Shown here: positions 1 through 7,276 of the stretch, one piece after another
How positions within the stretch are numbered: the stretch's first letter is position 1
Layout: each line of letters starts with the position of its first letter
Assembly (NCBI RefSeq): GCF_045278715.1
Contig: NZ_CP136420.1
Coordinates: 1,984,001-2,048,000 of the forward strand
Source: Neomoorella carbonis
Lineage (GTDB): Bacteria; Bacillota; DSM-521; Neomoorellales; Neomoorellaceae
DNA length: 64,000 nt
Direction: 5' to 3'
The notes under the pieces: model-generated
Told to the model about the DNA's origin: nothing
Database searches by the model: none
What the model saw: only the letters and a program-made list of their open reading frames with translations
Translations under genes and position numbers: made by a program

Positions 1-271
1 CTAAATGGTTCGGAGAGACTCTCATGGTTTTACCGTCTTTGGTTGTAATATGAACAACAGCTCGATCAGTAACTTTAAGCAATCTTTTAATTTTAACCCA
101 CTCTAATTTACCTGACCTAGGGTTTAGGGAAAGAGCCTCGACATGGTTATCTACCTCAAACCACTCATGGTCAAGCTGCTGTCCTTTGTATAGTTCAAAG
201 AGTTCTCCGATAGTTAACTTCCGGATAATCCCATTTTCTTTAACCAAAATATCCTCTTCCGGGAAAAGACA
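1..271 (-). other. N-terminal part of an intein inside nrdD
   Basis: In frame with nrdD, the sequence changes at codon 269-271 to a protein segment starting CLFPEEDILVKENG. This matches intein splicing block A: Cys1 nucleophile, hydrophobic residue, then acidic/I/V positions. About 75-90 residues later, DGKTMRVSPNHL matches block B (T...NH with the catalytic His). The stretch is visibly more AT-rich (roughly 35-40% G+C by counting the first 120 bases) than the flanking nrdD. Inteins splice out of the precursor and often carry a homing endonuclease. Whether this one does cannot be seen, because it runs off the window edge. Confidence 0.88.
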
Positions 272-1411
272 CATGCTGCGGACATCCTCGGGCTTTAAAT
301 CGGAGTTGATAAAGTTGGCAAAGTAGGGGATGCCGTATTTGGCCGTCATGGCCATGATCCTGTCTGCCACCGGGCTTTCCCAGGGAAAATCAGGCGTGAT
401 GTTGTACGTGGGTATGGGGAAGGTAAAAATGCGGCCCCGGGCGTCCCCCTCCATCATCACCTCGCAAAAGGCCGTATTCAGCCAGTCCATCTCTTGCTGA
501 AAGTCGCCGTAGCATTCCTCGCGTCGCTCGCCGCCGATAATCACCGGCTCGTTAGCTAAAATCTGCGGTACGACCACATCCATGGTCAGGTTGACAAAGG
601 GTGTCTGGAAGCCCACCCTAGTGGGCACATTGAGATTAAAGATAAACTCCTGCAGGGCCTGCTTGACTTCCCGGTAGTCCAGGCCGTCGTAACGGATAAA
701 AGGAGCGAGGTAAGTATCGAAACTGGAAAAGGCCTGGGCACCAGCTGCTTCTCCCTGCAAGGTATAAAAGAAATTGGCTATCTGCCCCAGGGCCGTCCGG
801 AAATGCCGGGGCGGCGCGCTTTCCACCTTCTGCCCCACGCCGGCAAAGCCGCTTTCCAGTAAATCGGCCAGGTCCCAGCCACAGCAATAGGGCGCCAGCA
901 ACCCCAGGTCGTGGATATGAATATCGCCCCTTTCATGGGCCTCGCGGATGGCCGGCGGATAGACCTTTTCCAGCCAGTACCGGGAACTGACGGCGGCAAT
1001 GATATGGTTATTTAACCCCTGGAGGGAATAATTCATGTTGCTATTTTCATTAATGCGCCAGTCCTGGCCGTCCAGGTAGCCCTGGACCATTTCCTGCACG
1101 TTGACCATCAGGCGGCGAAAGTCCCGCCATTCCGCGTGCTGCTGCCGGTAAAGGATGTAGGCCTTGGCCGTCCGGGCATGGCCGTTCTCAATCAATACCT
1201 TTTCCACCAGGTCTTGCACGTCTTCGACGGTAGGCAGCCTGTCGGCAAATTTTTCCGCTAAAAGGGCCGTTACCTGGTTGGCCAGCTGGCTGGCCAGGCG
1301 GCGGTCCTGGCCCCCGACAGCCAGGGCCGCTTTGTAAATGGCATTGATAATCCTTTCCTCGTCAAAATCCACTACCCGGCCGTCGCGCTTGATGATCTTC
1401 CTGGGTATCAT
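1..1411 (-). CDS. nrdD: Anaerobic (class III) ribonucleoside-triphosphate reductase, 5' part, interrupted by an intein
   Basis: Open to the window edge. NrdD reduces NTPs to dNTPs by glycyl-radical chemistry in the cytoplasm. From ATG at 1411 the first ~92 residues form an ATP-cone regulatory domain (MIPRKIIKRDGRVVDF...), followed by NrdD catalytic-core sequence such as NENSNMNYSLQGLNNH and GDIHIHDLGLLAPYCCGWDL. The host protein reads YFANFINSDLKPEDVRSM at residue 380 and then turns into intein sequence at Cys381, exactly where NrdD proteins normally continue with a conserved Cys-Cys. The rest of the intein, the C-terminal half and the glycyl-radical site lie outside the window. An AGGAG lies 14 bases before the start, a somewhat long spacing. 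The upstream cobalamin riboswitch predicts repression when B12 is plentiful, presumably because a B12-dependent isoenzyme exists elsewhere. Family assignment is firm; the complete gene cannot be seen. Confidence 0.93.
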   Translation of the reverse strand, partial: MIPRKIIKRDGRVVDFDEERIINAIYKAALAVGGQDRRLASQLANQVTALLAEKFADRLPTVEDVQDLVEKVLIENGHARTAKAYILYRQQHAEWRDFRRLMVNVQEMVQGYLDGQDWRINENSNMNYSLQGLNNHIIAAVSSRYWLEKVYPPAIREAHERGDIHIHDLGLLAPYCCGWDLADLLESGFAGVGQKVESAPPRHFRTALGQIANFFYTLQGEAAGAQAFSSFDTYLAPFIRYDGLDYREVKQALQEFIFNLNVPTRVGFQTPFVNLTMDVVVPQILANEPVIIGGERREECYGDFQQEMDWLNTAFCEVMMEGDARGRIFTFPIPTYNITPDFPWESPVADRIMAMTAKYGIPYFANFINSDLKPEDVRSMCLFPEEDILVKENGIIRKLTIGELFELYKGQQLDHEWFEVDNHVEALSLNPRSGKLEWVKIKRLLKVTDRAVVHITTKDGKTMRVSPNHL

Positions 1412-1442
1412 GATAAAATTTAAATCTCCTTTCGCCTGCCTG

Positions 1443-1480
1443 AAATAAAAACCCCAACCACGCCTGCGTAGCTGGGGTTA
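1443..1480 (-). terminator. Intrinsic terminator between cobalamin riboswitch and nrdD
   Basis: On the minus strand AACCCCA and TGGGGTT arms enclose a short loop and are followed by TTTTTA. It lies between the riboswitch aptamer and the nrdD start, so it is probably the expression platform: ligand-dependent transcription termination. Confidence 0.75.
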
Positions 1481-1530
1481 ATCTCTCCTTTTACCTCACC
1501 TTCACCATGGCCGTGGTTTAACGGTGAAAT

Positions 1531-1672
1531 CCCACGGGCAGGTCTCCTGGCTCGGGTTCAACGCTCTCCCACGCCTTCCCGGGTTTAAACCCAGTGGCCT
1601 GTTGTGGGGTCACTCTCCCTCACAGTGGCGGCACCGCGCCGGACTTGCACCGGCTTCCCTGGCACCCGTGAG
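1531..1672 (-). promoter_or_regulatory. Cobalamin (B12/AdoCbl) riboswitch controlling nrdD
   Basis: Reading the minus strand, the hallmark elements occur in order: P1 arm CACGGGT, the core GGTGCCAGGGAAGCCGGTG with CAAGTCCGGC, the B12-box core GCCGCCACTGT, and the closing element GAGCCAGGAGACCTGCC followed by the P1 partner CCCGTG. These are the conserved nucleotides of the cobalamin riboswitch. It lies about 120 bases upstream of nrdD on the same strand with a terminator in between, so bound cobalamin should switch the gene off. Confidence 0.95.
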
Positions 1673-1789
1673 CATCGTTTTCTGGTAATGTTCGACAAAG
1701 AAGAGGCAAATTCCTGCCGCTATATAACCTTCTCATCCCCCGGGTAAGCACTGTTTTTATTCACCAGGGGCTATTTTTCCTTGCTGGAA

Positions 1790-2173
1790 TTACTTTGTTT
1801 CCTGTTTTCTATGGGGGCATGTATTACAAAGGGAGGGATCGTCAAAGGAGATCTGGCAGTAAGTCCCTTCCTCCTTCCAGCATGGCTTGGCGCACCCTAT
1901 GCGTTCAGTCTTCCGGGAGCAGGCCGGGCAGTCCTCGTATAACCAGCAGGGATAGAAGGCCAGGTAGTGTTTGATGGAGTTTAAATTGAAGCCTTTATCA
2001 ATGAGCTTTTGAATGAAGCGCAGCCGTTTCAAGTCATTATTTGAGTAAAGGCGCCGCCCGTTCTTGCGTGCGGGCTGGATGAGTTTATGTCTTTCCCAGA
2101 CCCGCAGGGTGCCCGGCTGTATGCCAAGTAAATCGGCGACCACGCTGATGGTATATAACATTTGTTCAGGCAT
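1790..2173 (-). CDS. MerR-family regulator with cysteine-rich C-terminus
   Basis: 127 residues. Residues ~7-75 form a MerR winged-helix DNA-binding domain (YTISVVADLLGIQPGTLRVWE, then RRLYSNNDLKRLRFI). MerR proteins bind long-spacer promoters and remodel them on signal. The effector part is short and cysteine-rich: YLAFYPCW, a second Cys after five residues, then AKPCW and a Cys seven residues later, plus extra CPAC and CNTC pairs near the end. The C-x5-C...C-x7-C pattern is shared with the divergent neighbour at 2395 and could hold an Fe-S cluster or zinc; this is inference. It is transcribed toward nrdD and divergently from the Hdr operon. No effector is identified. Confidence 0.85.
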   Translation of the reverse strand: MPEQMLYTISVVADLLGIQPGTLRVWERHKLIQPARKNGRRLYSNNDLKRLRFIQKLIDKGFNLNSIKHYLAFYPCWLYEDCPACSRKTERIGCAKPCWKEEGTYCQISFDDPSLCNTCPHRKQETK

Positions 2174-2394
2174 TAAAAGCCGCCTCGCTTAACAATCAGG
2201 TTATAAATTATTGGCAGCTTTATTTTACGTTAACTTATCATCCCAGATCAAGTATCGCTTTTCTCCTATTGAAAACATAATTTTGCTATATCTAAATAAC
2301 TTTGTTGTAAGATTTTTTATAAGTTTATTGACATGAGTTTGTTCAAAAAATATGATATAAGTAAGATCAATAATAAGCGGGGCGAAGAAAGTCA
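2174..2394. other. AT-rich divergent intergenic region between the two MerR-type genes
   Basis: About 220 bases, much richer in A+T than its surroundings. It contains the plus-strand promoter described at 2328. No convincing long palindrome for MerR binding was found by eye. Confidence 0.5.
2328..2356 (+). promoter_or_regulatory. Sigma-A-type promoter of the MerR2-Hdr operon
   Basis: TTGACA at 2328-2333, a 17-base spacer, then TATGAT at 2351-2356; the expected start is near 2363, about 32 bases before the GTG of the downstream regulator gene. The 17-base spacer is normal rather than the 19-20 bases typical of MerR-activated promoters. Confidence 0.75.
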
Positions 2395-2724
2395 GTGTAT
2401 CCCATCGGTATGGTTATCCAGGTCTTAGATATTTCTCCCCACCGCCTGCGTCGCTGGGAACGAAAGGGACTGGTTGTTCCCATGAGGAAAAACGGCCGGC
2501 GATGCTATTCGGAACTGGACTTACAGCGGTTAATGTTTATTAAACGCCTTCTTGATGGCAAACATTGCCGGCTCGCAAACCTCCCTAATTACCTCGCCTT
2601 TTACCCCTGCTGGCAGGACGGCAAATGTATAAGCACCCCTTTAGAAGAGCCAAAGGAAGGGGCGCGTCCTTGCTGGCAAAAGAAAAACTGGTATTGTGGC
2701 TACAAGCTCCACCGGAAAGTATAG
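2395..2724 (+). CDS. Second MerR-family regulator sharing the Cys motif
   Basis: 109 residues from a GTG start, chosen because MYPIGMVIQVLDIS aligns with the MerR N-terminus of its neighbour. The helix-turn-helix core HRLRRWERKGLV is followed by the wing and dimer helix, YLAFYPCW, a Cys five residues on, and then ARPCW with a Cys seven residues later (WYC). It lacks the extra C-terminal Cys pairs of the divergent paralogue. It is the first gene of the operon with the Hdr-like genes (78 bases to the next start), so it probably controls them, perhaps by sensing redox or iron-sulfur status. The sensory function is inference. Confidence 0.85.
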   Translation: MYPIGMVIQVLDISPHRLRRWERKGLVVPMRKNGRRCYSELDLQRLMFIKRLLDGKHCRLANLPNYLAFYPCWQDGKCISTPLEEPKEGARPCWQKKNWYCGYKLHRKV

Positions 2725-2802
2725 TCAGGGTTACAAGGCAAGGAAATATCCGTTTTTTAACTTCTAGCACCATTCATTAAATTTTATACAGGAGTGTTGT
2801 TT

Positions 2803-4017
2803 ATGTCCATTTTGCTGGCTACAGAAGCGCCTGGCCTTGCAAAAATCTTCCGGGCCATGGGCGGGGCCAGCCTGCAGGCCTGCCTGGCCTGTGGCGTGTG
2901 CACCGGCGGCTGCCCTACCGGCGACATCGGCGCCCCCGTAGACCCCCGTAAAATGGTGCGCCTGCTCCTGCTGGGGATGGAAGACCGGCTCCTGACGTCA
3001 AATATGATCTGGCTCTGCACCATGTGCGGCCGCTGTACAATCTACTGCCCGGTGGGCGTGAATATGGGCGACCTGGTCCGGGCCATGCGGTCGGAACTGG
3101 CGGCAGAAGGCCGCGTCCCCGTAAACCTGCAGAAAGTGGTAGACCTGGCTCTAGAGTCTGGCAATAATATGGGGATCAGCCAGGAGGATTACCTCGATAC
3201 CCTGGACTGGATGCAGGAAGAGCTCCAGGCGGAGTTCGGCAGTGAGGCGGAAATACCCGTTGATAAGAAGGACGCCAGGATATTGTACTTTATCAACCCG
3301 CGGGAAGCGAAGTTCTTCCCCCTCTCCATCCTGGCGGCGGCCAAAGTGTTCTATGCCGCCGGCGAAAGCTGGACCCTTTCCAGCCGCTACTGGGACGCGA
3401 CCAACTACGCCCTTTTCTCCGGGGACGACAAAGCCGGTGCTATCCTGGTGCAGCGCCTGGCCGATGAGGTGGATCGCCTGGGCTGCCAGGAGCTGATCAT
3501 GACCGAGTGCGGCCATGCCTTCCGCGCCATTCGCTGGGGGCCGGTGCAGTGGCTGGGGCACAAACTCCCCTTCAGCGTGCGCAGTATTGTCCAGCTCATG
3601 GCCGAATACCTGCAAGACGGCCGCATTCGCCTTGACCCCTCCCGCAACAGCGAACCGGTAACCTATCACGATCCCTGCAATCTGGGCCGCAAGGAGGGCA
3701 TTTTTGAAGAACCGCGGCAGGTGCTGCAGGCGGCAGTCACCGATTTTCGCGAGATGACGCCGAACCGCGAAAATAACTACTGCTGCGGCGGCGGTGGCGG
3801 CATGCTCTCTTTGAGCGAGTTTGGCCAGGAACGGATGGCTAAAGGAAAGGTGAAAATAGAACAGGTCCAGCGCACGGGAGCAAAGATTATCGCCACTCCC
3901 TGCCATAACTGCGTTGACCAATTGAACGATTTATGCCGTCATTATCACCTCGATGTTAAGGCGAAAAACATAGTCGAGCTGGTAGCCGACGCTCTCGTAA
4001 TTAATGGCAAGGAGTGA
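2803..4017 (+). CDS. HdrBC/HdrD-like iron-sulfur protein (CCG-domain reductase subunit)
   Basis: 404 residues from ATG 2803; an AGGAG eight bases upstream supports this start over the in-frame GTG at 2794, which overlaps that site. The N-terminal half has two [4Fe-4S] motifs, CLACGVCTGGCP (~27-38) and CTMCGRCTIYCP (~72-83), as in HdrC. The C-terminal half carries one intact CCG (cysteine-rich) motif: DPC (~290), CCGGGGG (~327) and CHNC (~367). The first CCG half has lost its paired cysteines, as in DsrK-type proteins. Such subunits reduce disulfides or pass electrons to a thiol/disulfide couple. No membrane segment is present. Followed directly by the HdrA fusion, it is probably the substrate-side subunit of a soluble Hdr-like complex; the substrate is unknown. 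Confidence 0.88.
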   Translation: MSILLATEAPGLAKIFRAMGGASLQACLACGVCTGGCPTGDIGAPVDPRKMVRLLLLGMEDRLLTSNMIWLCTMCGRCTIYCPVGVNMGDLVRAMRSELAAEGRVPVNLQKVVDLALESGNNMGISQEDYLDTLDWMQEELQAEFGSEAEIPVDKKDARILYFINPREAKFFPLSILAAAKVFYAAGESWTLSSRYWDATNYALFSGDDKAGAILVQRLADEVDRLGCQELIMTECGHAFRAIRWGPVQWLGHKLPFSVRSIVQLMAEYLQDGRIRLDPSRNSEPVTYHDPCNLGRKEGIFEEPRQVLQAAVTDFREMTPNRENNYCCGGGGGMLSLSEFGQERMAKGKVKIEQVQRTGAKIIATPCHNCVDQLNDLCRHYHLDVKAKNIVELVADALVINGKE

Positions 4018-4024
4018 GGTATTG

Positions 4025-7000
4025 ATGGATAAAAATGGTTCGTTGCCGGTAGCCGTACTGGGAGCAGGCATCGCCGGGGTCCAGGCGGCTCTAGACCTGG
4101 CCTGCCTCGGCCACAAGGTAATCCTGGTAGAACGCGCTGCCCGGCCGGGCGGTAAGCTGGCTATTTTATCCAAGACCTTTCCCACCAACGACTGCAGCGC
4201 CTGCGCTTTGACGCCCTGGCATGGTTTCTTCTGTATACGCTCCCCGCACTTTATCAGGCTGGCTGGGGAAGATAAAATCGTACTCTTGACCGGTGCTGAA
4301 GTTAAAAACTTAACCGGGAAAGCAGGCCATTTTTGTCTCCATCTTAACAGGCAGGGCCGGGAAGAAACCATCAATGTGGCTGCCATCATCCTATGTCCCG
4401 GTTATGAGGAATATTTACCTCCCAGTTTAAACGCCCGTTACGGTTATGGCCGTTATAGCGGTGTCTTGACGGGCCTGGAGCTGGAGCAACAGCTGGCTAA
4501 AAGTGGGTACCCGCACCGTCCCCCGGGCAAAGAGCCGGTGCAACGGGTGGCTTTCATCCAGTGTACCGGCTCCCGCGATCCCGCCAACGGAGTGGCTTAC
4601 TGCTCGGCCGTCTGCTGTATGTATGCCCTGAAGGAGGCCCTGATGCTTTATGAGAACGCTGCTGCTTTGAAACTCCCTTTACCACAAATAACCCTATTTT
4701 ACATGGACCTGCGTACCTACAGCAAAACTTACCAGGAATATCTGGAGAAGGCCCGGCGGGAATACGGGTTAAGGCTTGTGCGTTCCCGCATTCACAGCAT
4801 TATCCAGTCTCCAGGAGATCCCCGGCTGGTCATTCGCTATGCCCAGGAAAGCGGCCAGATCAACGTCGAAGAATTTGACTTGGCAGTACTGGCTACCGGC
4901 TTGCGACCGCCTGACGGCGCCCGGGAACTGGCTGCCAGACTGGGCATTAAGGTCGATACCTATGGTTTCTGCCAGTCCCCTGCCCTTTCTCCCTTTGCCA
5001 CCACACGGGAAGGAGTATTTGTCGCCGGCGCCTTTAGCGGCCCCTGCGACGTAATCGACGCCGTCACCCAGGGCTCGGCCGCCGCCGCTGCCTGCGCTTC
5101 CTGGTTAAAAGAAGCAGGTTTACCCTATTGGAGTTCCCTGCCCTCTAAAATACAATTTGTTTCACTTCCTGGCGGCAATAATATCCCGCCGCGGACCGGC
5201 GTCTTTGTCTGCGGGTGTGACCAGCTGTCTGCCGGCCTGGATTTAAAGGAGCTGGAAGAATATAGCCGCTCCTTGCCCGGGGTTGCCTGGGTAGAAAGAT
5301 TATCCCTTTGCGCCGGGGGGGCGGGCGGGCAATTACGCAGGGCCATAAAGGAACACAGCTTAAACCGGGTTGTAGTAGCGGCCTGCAGCGCGCGTGCCCT
5401 GGAACCCCTGGTAAACACTTATTCGCGGCAGGCTGGCCTGCCGGGCAGTGTAGCAAAGGTGGTTAATGTCCTGGATCATGCGGCCCGGATTTACAGTGGC
5501 CGGAAAGATCGCGCTACCAGAAAAGCCAGGGACCTGGTGCGGATGGCAGCGGCCAGGGCATTGACTGCTCCTGCCGGTATGGTGGAGGAATGGTCAATAA
5601 CACCCGCCGCCCTGGTAATCGGTGGTGGGGTGGCCGGCATGGTTGCCGCCCTTACCCTGGCCGATCTCGATTTCGAAGTCCACCTGGTAGAAAAGGAGGG
5701 ACGACTGGGTGGTAATGCCCTTCGCCTGCAGTACACCTTACAGGGCGCCGACGTTGAGGCATATCTGGCCAGGCTAAGCCAGCGTCTCAGCAAACACCCC
5801 CGCATCCATATCCACCTGAACGCTCAAGCCAGGACCATAACCGGCCGGCTGGGAAGTTTTGCTACAGAGATAGAAGGCACAGGCGGGAGAGAGGAAAACA
5901 TCCGGCATGGCGTAATTATTATTGCTACCGGTGCCGCAGAAAAGAAGCCCCGGCAGCACCTGTACGGCCAGCACCCGGCAGCAATTACCGGGCTGGAGTT
6001 GGAAGACCTGCTTAAAACCAGGAGCCGGCGGCTGGAGAGCCTGCAAAAGGTCGTCTTTATACAATGCGTAGATTCCCGCGATGGCTCCCATCCTTACTGC
6101 AGCCGGGTCTGCTGCAGTGCGACTTTAAAAAATGCCCTGGAGCTCAAGAAAATCAACCCGGAAGTCGCTATATACGTGCTCAACCGGGATATTATGACCT
6201 ACGGCCTGCAGGAGCAGTGGTACGAAACCGCCCGCTCCCAGGGCATCCTGTTTCTGCGTTACAACCTGGAAGCGCCACCGGAAGTAACGGTCCCCGCAAA
6301 GAAAGCAGGGCCAGAGGGCAAAGTACAAGTCCGGGTTTACGATCCCATCCTGGGCGAAGAAATTGTCATTGATGCCGATCTCCTGGTGCTGGCGACCGGG
6401 ATGGAGCCACGGGCGGAGAATTGGTGCCTGGCGTCTTTATGCCACATCCCCCTGGACGAGAATGGTTTCTTTGCTACCAGCCATCCCAAATTAAAAACTG
6501 TTGAGACGCCGGTGCCAGGTATCTTCACCTGCGGGCTAGCAGAAGGGCCTAAGAATCTCGAGGAAGCCATAGCATCAGCGCAGGCCGCGGCCGCGAAGGC
6601 GGCCGCCCTCCTGGTGCAAGAGCGCCAAACCCTTCCCGAACGGGTAGCCCGGGTAGAAGGCGCCTGCGCGGCCTGTCTTACATGCGTGCGTGTTTGTCCC
6701 CATGGTGCCCCTGCAATTAAGGAACACCGTTCATTTATCGATCCCCTGCTCTGCCAGGGATGTGGCGCCTGCGTGGCGGCATGCCCGGCGCAAGCCATTA
6801 CCCTTACAGGTTACAGTCATACTGAAATGGAAGCTGAACTCAAGGCCCTGCCAGATGAGCCAGGGAAAGTGTTGCCTACCGTTATCTTCACCTGCAGCTA
6901 CTGCGCTTATGCCAGCTTTGAAAATGCTGCTGGCCTGGACTGCCAGAATGACGTTTTTGTATTGCAGGTACCGTGTTTAAGCCGGATTGGCACCTTGGAG

Positions 7001-7255
7001 GTGCTTAAGGCCGTTGAAGCCGGCGCGCAGGAGATTTGGCTGACGGGCTGCATTGAAGGCCAGTGCCACTTCCGGCCGGCCAGGGCCTTCGGCAGCCAGC
7101 GCTCTGGACCCGACCCTATGCTTTGCCAGGAGCAGGCCTGGCGCCGTGTCAAGAAGATTCTGGGTGAAATCGGAATTGACGAAGAAACGGTAAAGGTTCT
7201 GCGTCTCCCTCCACCAATGCCGGATAACGGGCGCCTGGCCAGTTGCCTGGTTTAA
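4025..7255 (+). CDS. HdrA-HdrA-ferredoxin-MvhD fusion flavoprotein
   Basis: 1076 residues from ATG 4025, behind AAGGAGTGAGG that overlaps the preceding stop. Two HdrA-type FAD modules lie in tandem: GAGIAG at ~13-18 and GGGVAG at ~531-537, each followed by an HdrA cysteine region (CTGSRDP...YCSAVCC and CVDSRDG...YCSRVCC). A two-cluster ferredoxin domain follows (CAACLTCVRVCP ~880, CQGCGACVAACP ~909). The last ~120 residues resemble MvhD, the [2Fe-2S] hydrogenase delta subunit that feeds HdrA (TCSYCAYA, VPCLSR, TGCIEGQCHFR). Classical HdrA has one FAD module and a separate MvhD. The fusion suggests a complete flavin-based electron-bifurcating or confurcating core whose electron donor docks at the MvhD end. 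Partner and direction are inference. Confidence 0.9.
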   Translation: MDKNGSLPVAVLGAGIAGVQAALDLACLGHKVILVERAARPGGKLAILSKTFPTNDCSACALTPWHGFFCIRSPHFIRLAGEDKIVLLTGAEVKNLTGKAGHFCLHLNRQGREETINVAAIILCPGYEEYLPPSLNARYGYGRYSGVLTGLELEQQLAKSGYPHRPPGKEPVQRVAFIQCTGSRDPANGVAYCSAVCCMYALKEALMLYENAAALKLPLPQITLFYMDLRTYSKTYQEYLEKARREYGLRLVRSRIHSIIQSPGDPRLVIRYAQESGQINVEEFDLAVLATGLRPPDGARELAARLGIKVDTYGFCQSPALSPFATTREGVFVAGAFSGPCDVIDAVTQGSAAAAACASWLKEAGLPYWSSLPSKIQFVSLPGGNNIPPRTGVFVCGCDQLSAGLDLKELEEYSRSLPGVAWVERLSLCAGGAGGQLRRAIKEHSLNRVVVAACSARALEPLVNTYSRQAGLPGSVAKVVNVLDHAARIYSGRKDRATRKARDLVRMAAARALTAPAGMVEEWSITPAALVIGGGVAGMVAALTLADLDFEVHLVEKEGRLGGNALRLQYTLQGADVEAYLARLSQRLSKHPRIHIHLNAQARTITGRLGSFATEIEGTGGREENIRHGVIIIATGAAEKKPRQHLYGQHPAAITGLELEDLLKTRSRRLESLQKVVFIQCVDSRDGSHPYCSRVCCSATLKNALELKKINPEVAIYVLNRDIMTYGLQEQWYETARSQGILFLRYNLEAPPEVTVPAKKAGPEGKVQVRVYDPILGEEIVIDADLLVLATGMEPRAENWCLASLCHIPLDENGFFATSHPKLKTVETPVPGIFTCGLAEGPKNLEEAIASAQAAAAKAAALLVQERQTLPERVARVEGACAACLTCVRVCPHGAPAIKEHRSFIDPLLCQGCGACVAACPAQAITLTGYSHTEMEAELKALPDEPGKVLPTVIFTCSYCAYASFENAAGLDCQNDVFVLQVPCLSRIGTLEVLKAVEAGAQEIWLTGCIEGQCHFRPARAFGSQRSGPDPMLCQEQAWRRVKKILGEIGIDEETVKVLRLPPPMPDNGRLASCLV

Positions 7256-7276
7256 AAACCGGAAAGGGGTGCAGCC

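Noticed and set aside
3151..3921. 256-residue minus-strand open frame
   Set aside because: Lies wholly antisense to the HdrBC-like gene, has no recognisable family pattern and has composition typical of the reverse frame of a G+C-rich gene.
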